Below are positions 55,201 to 64,000 of a DNA stretch of 64,000 bases, piece after piece. Each line of letters begins with the position of its first letter. Position 1 is the first letter of the stretch. The notes under the pieces were generated by a model that was not told where the DNA came from, did no database searches, and was given only the letters and a program-made list of their open reading frames with translations. The stretch comes from Erinaceus europaeus (Eukaryota; Chordata; Mammalia; Eulipotyphla; Erinaceidae): the NCBI RefSeq assembly GCF_950295315.1, contig NC_080185.1, forward strand, positions 48,279,237-48,343,236. The letters are read 5' to 3'. The translations under genes and the position numbers were made by a program.

Positions 55201-56166
55201 TCGAGGAAAAGATACAGAAATGGAGGCATCACACTCCCAGATCTTAAACTGTATTATAAAGCCATCATAATCAAAGCAGCCTGGTACTGAACAAAAATAG
55301 GTACACAAACCAGTGGAACAGAAACTGTTTCATCCTCTGAAGGGAGGTTGGATAACATACCTGCCACCTGAAGAAAATGGGTCCAGAAATTGGTGCAACT
55401 TGGAATGTTCCAACTCATGACCACAGAGTGCAAGCTCGGACCAACAGAGATGTAAAGGCTCTTGTGCTGAATATGGGACCCAGATAAAAAAGATGGAGTT
55501 TACAGTCAACAATATTTATACACTTTCCCCATATTTGGAAGCAACTCTTTGCCCTGATCCAGTTTTCTAGCCTTTTTTCCAGCCATGACATCATCTCACC
55601 ACACAATAATTTGGGTCCATCAGCTGTCAGGTTCAGGCAAAAACTGGTAAAATCATGGGCCTTTTACAATATACCTAAAATACACTCACTAGCTATTTCC
55701 AAAACAGATACCCCAAATCTTCATCTGCAATATTCCAGCCTTTAAGTTTATAATTAGTCAACAATTTGTTCAGCTTTATATGTTAACTCTTTTTCAGCCA
55801 CCATGTTTCAGATGCTACCATGATGCCAACCTGACTTCCCTGGACAGACAACCCCACCAATGAGTCCTGGAGCTCCACTTCTCCAGAGCTCTGCCCCACT
55901 AGGAAAATATAGAGACAGACCGCGAGTTTGGATAGACTTGTCAATGCCCATGCTCAGTGGGGAAGCAATTATAGAAGCCAGACCTTCCACCTTCTGCACC
56001 CCATAATGATCCTGGGTCCATGCTCCCCAAGGGTTAAAGAATAGGAAAGCTATCAGGGGAGGGGATGGGATACGGAGTTCTGGTGGTGGGAACTGTGTGG
56101 AATTGTACCCTTCTTGTCCTATGGTTTGTCAGTGTTTCCATTTTATAAATAAACATAAAAATAAAA
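52289..56166 (+). mobile_element. L1-L: 5' UTR, ORF2 and 3' UTR, heavily deleted
   Basis: A sense L1 with both outer ends: a G-rich start GAGGGGCAGAGCC at 52289, about 0.5 kb of 5' UTR, ORF2 from the endonuclease region (about 52850) to 55320, then L1-L 3' UTR (55325-56166) ending TTTATAAATAAACAT. ORF1 and the ORF2 C-terminus are missing at abrupt junctions (near 52800 and 55322). It could be one decayed element or two overlapping ones. Confidence 0.78.
52850..55322 (+). pseudogene. L1 ORF2 pseudogene
   Basis: L1 ORF2 encodes endonuclease plus reverse transcriptase. Here the endonuclease region is legible in pieces (IIKIYAPNE-type near 52970, GDFHTTLA-like near 53070). The RT palm survives best in the frame 54640-55053, which has the catalytic [12 protein letters not shown] (Asp-Asp kept) and [14 protein letters not shown]. 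Many stops and frameshifts interrupt it (for example around 53185 and 54185). Not functional. Confidence 0.85.
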
Positions 56167-56189
56167 AAGTAAGTAGACATACTAGAACC

Positions 56190-56720
56190 CAGATTCCACA
56201 GTGAAATAACCTGGTAGATACACAGAAGCACTTAATTAACTGCTCACTGCCTGAGAGTCTTTTCTCCCATCACTCTAGTACACCTAACCAATCTCAAACT
56301 TCTGGTGGAAAGAACAACACATATTTCTGATCCTGCTACACATAGAGAATCAATCATAACAAGAACAAAGATGAAATCACCGACACTGATGGACCAAGTC
56401 AGCAACTTGGAAAAGACTCCTAATTCAACAGAACAACATAAATATCATAAGGAAAATTTGAAAGTTGTTGTCCTAAGCATGCACACTAAAATGAGTTCAC
56501 TGGAAGAAAAAGTTAACAAAGCCAGAGAGGTATAAACAAACTGATATCTGGAATTAAAGTGATGGAGAATTCAGTGACTAAAATAGAATGAAAAACAAAA
56601 CGCAGCAACCCTCCCCCCCAAAAAAAACCAGAAGAGCCCACCAGTAGAAAAACAGAGGTCAGAGGTCAAAGTGGTAAGTAGAAAGAATCATAGGAATTCA
56701 TCCTTTCCCTAAAAAAAAAA
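56190..56720 (+). mobile_element. Probable old L1 5' UTR/ORF1 remnant
   Basis: The frame 56305-56535 reads a Lys/Glu-rich helix-like segment (MDQVSNLEKTPNSTEQHK, SSLEEKVNKARE) that could be ORF1p coiled coil. No domain motif proves it. An A18-like run lies at 56711. Confidence 0.4.
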
Positions 56721-56887
56721 AAAAAAAAGAAAAACTCACAAAAGTCATCAAAAAGGGAAAAGAGTTATAGCAAATTAAGGCAATGTAAGAGAATTATAGA
56801 ACAATACAAGAAAGAAGAATATTCATGTCATAAGGGTGCCAGAAAAAGTGAGGAAAGGATAGAATTATTATTAAAGAAGCATTTGCT

Positions 56888-57112
56888 GGGGCCAGGTGCT
56901 GATTCACTTGGCTGAGTGCACTTGATACAATGCTCAAGGACCCAGGTTCGAATCCCCGGTCCCCACTTGAAGGGGGAAAGCTTTGCAAGTGGTAAAGCAG
57001 TGCTGCAGGTGTCTCTCTGTCTCTCTTCCTCTCTATATTCCCCTTACCTCTCGGTTTCTAGCTGTCTCTATCCAGTAAATAAGTAAAGATTAAAAATAAA
57101 TAAAAGTTTTTA
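56888..57112 (+). mobile_element. SINE-B, well preserved
   Basis: Starts GGGGCCAGGTGCTGATTCAC, has box B CCCAGGTTCGAATCCCC, the TC motif, and CTCTATCCAGTAAATAAG before the A-rich tail. The clearest SINE-B copy here. Confidence 0.95.
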
Positions 57113-57129
57113 AAAAATAATTATAAAAT

Positions 57130-57960
57130 AGAAACATTTGCCAAGTATTGTCCCAAACTAATGCAATGTTTAATTTTAGTGGTGAGAGTAGTTGTCCTTG
57201 CTTCCTTCTTGATCACAAAGAAAGACTTTCAGTATTTGTTATCAAATCTGATGTTACTGTGGTTTTCTTTCTTTCTTTTTTTTTTTTTTTTTTGCCTCCA
57301 GGATTATTACTTGGGCTCGGTGCCTGCACCATGAATCCACTACTCCTGAAAGCTATTTTTTCCTCTTTTGTTGCCCTTGTTTAACACTGCTGTGGTTATT
57401 ATTGTTGTTGCTGTTATTGCCGTTGTTGTTATTGGATAGGACAGAGAGAAATGGAGAGAGGAGGGAAAGAGAGGAGGAGAGAAAGATAGACACCTGCAGA
57501 CCTGCTTCACTGCCTGGGAAACGACCCCTCCTGCTGGTAGGGAGCCTGGTCCTGGATCCTTAGGCCTGTCCTTGAGATTGGCGCCATGTGCACTTAACTG
57601 GTTGCGTTACTGCCCGACCTCCTTGAACTGTGGTTTTCTTGTGTATATACTTTACTAGATTGGAGTATATTCCTTCTATCTTTACTTTACTAAGAGTCTG
57701 TGTCATAAATGTTTATTTTTTTTTCTTTTAAATTTTTTCTCATCTTTGGAGATGATCATTATTTTTTTTAATTTATCTTCTTATCTGATTAGTTGCATTA
57801 ACTAATTTACATATGTTGAACAGTCCTTGCTTCCCTGGAATGAATCCATTCTAGTCATGACACATGATCTTTTAATGTATTGCTTTAGTTTGGCTTGCTA
57901 GCATTTTAATAACAATTTAGTATATGTATTTATTGGGAATATTTTTTTATTTGTGAACTA
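57130..57960 (-). mobile_element. Old L1 RT fragment, split by a SINE-A
   Basis: Antisense RT sequence: AGTGGTGAGAGTAGTTGTCC before the SINE, and AACAGTCCTTGCTTCCCTGG and TTTGGCTTGCTAGCATTTTA after it. No frame remains. Confidence 0.78.
57270..57626 (-). mobile_element. SINE-A, long variant
   Basis: About 357 bp with T-run tail, 3' module (TGCCTCCAGGATTATTACTT to CTACTCCTGAAAGC), TC-motif complement and head. ACTGTGGTTTTCTT at 57256-57269 and 57627-57640 is a perfect 14-bp TSD. Shows that the long variant moves as one unit. Confidence 0.96.
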
Positions 57961-58654
57961 TAGAAAATATTGAGATAAAAATTGGTTAATGGAAAAAAAA
58001 TCTCCCTGAAGAATCATGTGCTCTTCAAATAGTGAGAAGTAGACTATATCTTAGTATAAGAATCAGTGACATAATAATAAAACTTACACAAAAGATGGCA
58101 TGCCAGATTAAATCAGGAAAAGTTCACAATAAAAAATCTATCTTAATATTCTGAGTTCTGCATCATTAACTTGGTAGATAAATGTGAGGAAAAGCTCTTA
58201 GTGCATTCAGGCTGACAAACTGAATAAATCCACTTTTGGAATAAGAAGTAGAAATGAATAACTATGTAGAAACTTGATGATGGTGTAAATTGCTTTCTAT
58301 TATTTGCAAGTCATAATATATTTTAGTTCTAGCCGATAAAGCAAAGTACTATAAGGGCACTGAACCCATTCATGATGGTTCCACTCTTATGAGTTAATCA
58401 CCTCTGAAAAGCTCTGAACATCATCACTTTTTCATTATGGTTTTAGTATATAAACTTGAAAAAAAATTTCATTCATTTCATTGCAGTTCAACATTTGGCA
58501 ATGAATTTTGTAATCAGAAAAAACATTGTAATTATCTCTGGTCAACTTGACTATGAGAATGAGAATAACCCAAAGGTGAAAGCAGCTTTTACTTGCCTTC
58601 ATGTTTACAAGATTCCTTTCTTTTGCTATTGGAAACAAACTAAATTTCTTTTTT
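57961..58654. other. Unique AT-rich sequence
   Basis: No repeat or gene recognised. Confidence 0.4.
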
Positions 58655-59083
58655 TATTATTTATTTATAAAAAGGAAACACTGAAAAAAGCATAGGATAA
58701 GAAGGGTACACACAATTCCTACCACCAGAGCTCTGTATCACATGCCCTCCCTTGAAAGCTTCCCTATTCTTTAACCCTCTGAAAGTATGGACCCAAGGCC
58801 ATTATGGGATGCAGAAGGTGGAAGGTCTGGCTTCTGTAATTACTTCCCCACTGAACATGGGCGTTGACAGGTCGATCCATACTCCCAGCCTGCCTCTCTC
58901 TTTGCCTAGTGGGGTAGGTTTCTGGGGAATAAGAGTTCCAGGACACATTTGTGGGATTGTCTGTCCAGGGAAGAATGGTTGGCATCATGGTAGCATCTGG
59001 AACCTGGTGGCCGAAAAGAGTTAACATACAAAGCCAAACAAATTGTTGATTAATCATGAACCTAAAGGCTGGAATAGTGCAGA
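58655..59083 (-). mobile_element. L1-L 3' end
   Basis: Antisense from TTTATAAAAAGGAAACACTG to GGCTGGAATAGTGCAG, where antisense ORF2 follows. Confidence 0.88.
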
Positions 59084-59365
59084 TTAATGTCCCAATAAGT
59101 CTCCAAATTGCTTTACACAACAGTTGGACCATTTTACACTACCAGGGCAGTTAATAAGTGTCCCCTTTTCTCACATTCTCTCCAACACTTGTCACCAGTT
59201 GTTTCTATCTTTTCTGAGGTCTGACATTCTCACAGGTATAAAGTGTTATCTCACTGTTGTCCTTATTTGCATTTCTTTGATGATCAATGACTTTGAACAC
59301 CTCATATATCTGTTGGCCCTCTGTTACTCTTCCTCAGTAAAATGTTTGACTATGTCTTGGCCACA
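59084..59365 (-). mobile_element. Old L1 ORF2 C-terminal fragment
   Basis: Antisense: AGTTGGACCATTTTACACTA, GTCTGACATTCTCACAGGTA, TTATTTGCATTTCTTTGATG. Parallels 48780-48960. Confidence 0.8.
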
Positions 59366-59379
59366 TTCTTTTAAAAAAA

Positions 59380-60275
59380 TTTTTATTAGTGATTTAATAA
59401 TGATTGACAAGATTGTGGAATAAGAGGGGTATAATTCCCACCACCAGAGTTCTGTATTCCATCCCCTCCATTGGATGCTTCCATTCCTATTCTTTAGCCC
59501 TCAAGAAGTATGGACCAGAGATCTTTATGGGATGCAGAAGGTGGGAGGTCTGGCTTCTGTGATTGCTTCTCCACTGGACATGGGCATCAACAGGTCTATC
59601 CATACTCCCAAGTTGTTTCTATCTTTCACTTTGGTGAGTTGGGGTTCCAGGACACATTGGTGAGGTCATCTATCTAGGGAGGTCAGAATGGCATCAGGCA
59701 GCATCTGCAACTTGGTGGCTAAAAATCATTGAAATATGGGAGTCGGGCTTTAGTGCAGCGAGTTAAGGGCACTGGGCGCAAAGCACAAGGACCGGTTAGG
59801 ATCCTGGTTCGAGTGTCACTTCACAGGCAGTAAAGCAGGTCTTCAGGTGTCTCTCTTTCTCTCTACCCCCACCTCCTTTTTCAATTTCTCTCTGTATCCA
59901 ATAACTAATAAAAAGTAGATATAAAGAAGAACAACTTGTTTAATAATTAACTTAAAGGTAAGAGTATAACAGATGAGATTTGGGGTTTTCCTGTTGGAAG
60001 AAGCTCGAAAATCTATTGTAGCTATCTCGATGGGCCCGTGACTTTACTAATTTTTTTCCTGGGCTGGAAATGTAGGTGGGCTAAAGTATTGTCTGGGAGG
60101 ATTGTGTCAGAGTTGGGAATAGGATCAGAAAGCTGGGTCAGGGCAGAGAGTAGCTCCCAAATATTGGAAAAGTAAATACTGTTAACTGTGAACCCCATCA
60201 ATCTGACACAGAGCCCATGTCTATTTGTTTTTACCGTAGTAGCCTGTGTATCTTTACATCACTGCCATGGCCCCA
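59380..60275 (-). mobile_element. L1-L 3' UTR, older subtype, split by a SINE-A
   Basis: Antisense from TTAGTGATTTAATAATGATT to the module (TTGTCTGGGAGGATTGTGTC). SINE-A 59738-59914 lies inside it. Confidence 0.85.
59738..59914 (+). mobile_element. SINE-A, internally shortened
   Basis: Head GGGAGTCGGGCTTTAGTGCA. Box B is fused early to GTGTCACTTCACAGGCAG and the CAACAA stretch before the tail is lost. Confidence 0.88.
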
Positions 60276-60284
60276 TTTTCTTTT

Positions 60285-60775
60285 TTTAATTATTTATTTT
60301 ATTAGTGATTTAATAATGATCAACAAGATTGTGGGATAATATGGTTCAATTCTACACAATTCCCACCATCAGAGTTCTGTATCCTGTCCCCTCCATTGGA
60401 AGCTTCAGTCCCTATTCTTTATCCTTTTGGAAATATGGACCAAAGATCTTTGTGGCGTGCAGAAGGTGAGAGGTCTGCCTTATGTAATTACTTCTCTGCC
60501 GGACATGGGCTTAACAGGTCAATCCATACCTCCAGCTTATTTTTATCGTTCCCTTGTGGGACAAGGCTCTGGGGACTTTGGGTTCCAGGACATATTGGTG
60601 AGGTTGTCAAACCCAGTGAAGTCAGATTTGAGTTACGGTAGTATCTACAACTTGGTGGCTGAAAAGCATTAAGATACAAAGCAGAACAATGATTTTAAAT
60701 AACAAGGAACCTAAAAGTACAAATATAACAGATGATATTTGGGATGTTGTTGTTGAAAGAAGCTAGGTATTCTTT
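60285..60775 (-). mobile_element. L1-L 3' end, older subtype
   Basis: Antisense: TTAGTGATTTAATAATGATC, CCATCAGAGTTCTGTATCC, CAGGACATATTGGTGAGGTT, to GTTGTTGAAAGAAGCTAGG. Confidence 0.83.
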
Positions 60776-61252
60776 TTTAGATATTTTCAGTTTGATGTAG
60801 TCCCATTGGTTCATTTTGTTTGTTTGTTTTCTTTGCTGTTGGATTTGAATCCTTGAAAGATATTTTGAAGAATAGGTCATGAAGTGTCCTGCCAAACTTT
60901 TCTTCTATGTATTTGACAGTTTCTGGCCTAATTCCCATGTCCTTGATCCACTTGGAACTGACCTTTGTGCATGGTGGTAAGTGATGGTTCAATTAAAGCT
61001 GCTTGCATGTTTCAGTTCAATTTTCCTAGCACCAGTTGTGGAAGAGAACCTCCCCTCACCATTTAATGTTTTGAGAGCCCTTGTCAAAAATTAGCTGACT
61101 TTGGAGGTGGGGGCCTATTTTCTAGAACTCTGTTTTATTCCACTGGTCTGTATGTCTATTTTGGTTCCAGTACCAGGAAGTTTTGATTACGATATCTCTG
61201 TAGGATAGCTTAAGGTCTTGCAGTGTAATGCCTCTAGTCTTGTTCTTTTTTA
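60776..61252 (-). mobile_element. Old L1 ORF2 fragment
   Basis: Antisense: TTTGATGTAGTCCCATTGGT, CCATGTCCTTGATCCACTTG, TTCCACTGGTCTGTATGTC. It is the target of the L1-S inserted at about 61253. Confidence 0.82.
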
Positions 61253-61334
61253 AAATTTCTTTATTGGGGAGTTAATGTTTTACATTCAACAGTAAATACA
61301 ATAGTTTGTACATGCATAACATTTCCCACTATCT

Positions 61335-63137
61335 TCAGGAATTTTCCATCTATTCCCATTTTTGTAGTGTTTTGATCATAAAGGATGTTGGATTTTTTCA
61401 AAGGCTTTCTCTGCATCTACTGAGTGGTTTTTGGTCTTGCTTCTATTAATGTGGTGTATCACATTGATTGATTTACATATATTAAACCTACCTTAAATTC
61501 CTGGGATAAACCCTACTTGGTTGCGATGAACAGTCTTTTTAATATACTGTTGTAACCAGTTGGTTAGAATTTTGTTCAATATTTTAGCATCTATGTTCAT
61601 CAGAGATATTGGTCTGTAGTTTTCTTTTTTGGTTGTGTCCCTGTCTGCTTTTGGTATCAAAGTGGTGTTGGCTTCATAGAAGCTGGAGGGGAGTATTCCA
61701 GTGTCTTCAATCTTCTGGAAGACTTTTAAAAGTAGAGGTATTAGTTTTTCCTTGAATGTTTTGTAGAAATCTTTTGTAAAACTATCTGGTCCACGACTTT
61801 TATTTTTGGGAAGATTTTTGATAACTGTTTCAATTTCATTAGCTGTGATGGGCCTGTTCATGTTATCTACTTCCTCTTTACTTAACTTTGGAAGTTCGTA
61901 GGTACCTAGGAAATCGTCCACTTCTTTCTGGTTCTCTAGCTTGGTGGCATATAGTTGTTCATAGAAGCCTCACATGATATGTTGAATTTCTGCAGTGTCT
62001 GTTGTGATATCTTCTCTTTCAGTTATGATCTTATTTATTTAGGTATTATCTCTTTTTTGTTCTGTGAATCTGGCTAACGGTTTGTCAATTTTGTTCACTC
62101 TTTCAAAGAACCAACATTTACTTTGGTTGATCTTTTGTATGGTTTTCTTGTTTTCAATGCTATTTATCTCTGCCCTAACTTTAGTGATATCTGTCCTTCT
62201 TATTGCTTTAGGGTTCCTTTGTTCTTCTTCTTCTAGGTCTTTAAAATGTTCATTAGACTGTTTATTTGTGTTTTTTCTTGTTTCCTAATGTGTGCTTGTA
62301 TGGCTATGAACTTGCCTCTCACTACTGTGTTTGCTGTGTCCCAAATATTTTCATAGCTTGTGTCTTCATTTTCATTGAACTCTCAAAACATTTTGATTTC
62401 TTCCTTTAGTTCCTCTTTGACCCAATAGTTGTTAAGGAGTATACTGTTGAACTTCCACATTTTGGGACTCTTACTAATCTTTTGTTGATTGTTAAGTGTG
62501 GTCTGAGAAGATGCTTGGGATGATTTCAGTGTACTTGAATTTGCTGATGCTGTTTATGTGGCCTAACATATGGTCTGTCCTTGAGAATGACTCATGTGGA
62601 CTTGAGTAAAATGTGTATTCCAGTTTCTTGGGATGAATGACTCTGAAAATATCCAATAGTTCTAGTTTATCTATCTCCTCATTTAGCTCCTGTATGTCTT
62701 TATTGATTTTCTGCCTGGGTGATCTGTCAAGTTGAGAGAGTGGGGTGTTGAAGTCCCCTGTTATGACTGTGTTGCTGTTAATGTATTGTTGTACCTCCTT
62801 CAGTAGATGTTTTATATATTTATATGGCTTCTCATTGAGTGCATAGATGTTAATAATTGTTAAGTCCTCTTGATTGACTGATCCTCTGAGCATTAAGTAG
62901 TGTCCATCCCTATCTTTTTTAATTTTATTGATTTTAAAGTTCATCATGTCAGTTGTGAGAATAGCTATTCCTGCCCTTTTTTAGTGGGACATTGGCTTGT
63001 ATGAGAGTTTTCCATCCTTTCACTTTGAGTCTTTGTCTTGTTGAGTTAGGTGGGTTTCCTGTACACACCATATTAGTAGGTGAATTCAGGCCATTGACAT
63101 TTATTGATATCAAAGACTGAAGATATTTTAATGCCAT
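61335..63137 (-). pseudogene. L1 ORF2 (endonuclease and N-terminal RT), broken
   Basis: From high to low coordinates: endonuclease start near 63137 (SISINVNGLNS-like), then a frame 62492-62947 with IINIYALNE, GDFNTPLSQLD and the catalytic SRTDHMLGH and SDH motifs. After disrupted sequence (61922-62490) comes the RT frame 61493-61921 ([48 protein letters not shown]). It ends in AFDKI-type sequence before the deletion. No complete ORF2. Confidence 0.87.
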
Positions 63138-63144
63138 TTCTGTA

Positions 63145-64000
63145 GATTTTTAGAGTGTTCTGACATACGCCAAATTTATGGTGGTCTGAGTGTTTATGGG
63201 CAACCTTTCACAACTTCTTTGAGGGCAGGCTTGGTGACAGTTTATTTCAATTGCTGCTTGTCTGAGAAGGTTTTTATGTCTCCATCTAGTCTGAATAACA
63301 GTCTATAAGGATACAGTAGTTTTGGTTGAAAGCCTTTCTCATTGAGCATTTGATAGATATCTTGCCATTCTCTTCTGGCCTGTAGTGTTTGTGTGGAGAA
63401 GTCTGCTGCTAATCTTATGGGTTTTCCTCTGTTGGTGACTCTTTTTTTCTTCTCTTGTAGCCTTCAGGATCTTTTCTTTATCCTTATTCCTTTCCATTCT
63501 AAATAGGATTGTCCTGGTGCCTTTAATTCTGGGTTAATTCTGTTTGGGACCCTCTGGGCTTCTTGAATCTTTACGTCTTTGATGTTGTCTAGACTAGAGA
63601 TGCTCTCAGCTATTATGTCCTGAAGAATGCTTTCTTCCCCTCCCTCTCTTTCTTCTTTTGGTAAGCCAATAATGCGTATATTGTTTCTTTTGAAGTCATG
63701 CCATAGGTCTCTGTTGTTGTTTTCAGTATCTCTAAATCTCTTTGAGATCTCTTACTTCTTTTTTCTTTGTCTCTAATTCGTCCTCGATCTTGCTAATTCT
63801 GTCTTCAGCCTCATTTATTCTATTCTCTCTGCCCTCTACTGCTTTCTGGAGTTCATCTATTTTGTTACCCTGTTCTGATACTGTTGTAGCTTGTTCAGCT
63901 AGTTGAGTTCTTAGCTCAGCTATTTCAACTTTCAGCTCTCTAATAACCTTGATATAATTAGTGTTTTCTTCTAGGGTCTCATTTGTGATTTCTGCATTTC
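63145..64000 (-). pseudogene. L1 ORF1, C-terminal to coiled-coil part
   Basis: Antisense ORF1, which encodes the L1 RNA-binding trimeric protein. The coiled-coil region at 63780-64000 matches the ORF1 fragment at 4171-4417. Toward lower coordinates sits the RNA-binding part (complement of AATAATGCGTATATTGTTTC at 63669 and GATTGTCCTGGTGCCTTTAA at 63507). Stops are present in all frames I followed. The N-terminus lies beyond 64000. Confidence 0.78.

Larger units (their letters stand above)
61253..64000 (-). mobile_element. L1-S with internal ORF2 deletion, continues past the window
   Basis: Antisense L1 with its 3' tip at 61253-61334 (CTTTATTGGGGAGTTAATG). This tip is joined directly to the RT palm (61335 on), so the FADD region, ORF2 C-terminus and most of the 3' UTR are deleted. 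RT start, endonuclease and ORF1 follow in order to the window edge. The 5' end and TSD lie outside. Confidence 0.88.

Overview
This window is intergenic DNA from a placental mammal and is almost entirely built from transposable elements. No multi-exon host gene is visible. The best-supported source is a hedgehog (family Erinaceidae). About twenty copies of a tRNA-derived SINE carry a long T/C-rich motif just before an AATAAA-containing tail, the architecture published for the erinaceid SINEs ERI-1 and ERI-2. Old mammal-wide MIR and MER5A-like remnants confirm a placental genome. Working labels used below: SINE-A (5' end like TAGCGCAGCGGGTTAAGC, box B like GGTTCGAGCCC, TC motif; some copies have an extra 3' module); SINE-B (GGTTGAGCGCACATGTTACA 5' end, tail after CTCTATCCA); SINE-C (head TAGCATAATGGTTATGCAAA); L1-S (LINE-1 with a short, roughly 0.2 kb 3' UTR ending CCCCAATAAAG); L1-L (LINE-1 with a 1.3-2.1 kb 3' UTR ending TTTATAAATAAA or TTCTTAAATAAA). 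These are not database names.

Layout. 1-8350: SINEs, L1 3' ends, a reverse-strand L1 5' end with ORF1 start (4171-5279) and a long L1-L copy. 8780-14327: a broken class II (betaretrovirus-like) endogenous retrovirus. It holds the RT connection, RNase H and integrase remnants, a second decayed copy of the pol 3' end, a weak env trace, a polypurine tract and one 3' LTR. A SINE-A and a 5'-inverted L1-L are inserted in it. 14430-33180: SINEs, a likely solo LTR inside a SINE-B, nested L1-L copies, microsatellites, MIR, MER5A and an old L1. 34102-34669: a complete processed copy of RPL21 with an intact 160-codon reading frame, the only plausible intact host-type protein frame here. 34680-52280: more SINE and L1 material, including a chimeric L1 insertion and a 5'-inverted L1-L that still carries the ORF2 C-terminus. 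52289-64000: a decayed L1 on the plus strand and several reverse-strand L1s. The last of these runs off the right edge with ORF1 and the endonuclease and RT parts of ORF2.

Functionally the window records retrotransposition. L1 enzymes probably mobilised the SINEs, the RPL21 mRNA and the L1 copies, as shown by target-site duplications (TSDs), A-rich tails, 5' truncations and 5' inversions. The most unusual signal is the L1-L 3' UTR. Two insertions, each bounded by one TSD, join it to L1 coding sequence, it exists with or without a module of about 0.8 kb, and its 5'-truncated copies recur throughout the window. I saw no CRISPR array, tRNA or rRNA gene, and no novel multi-gene system.
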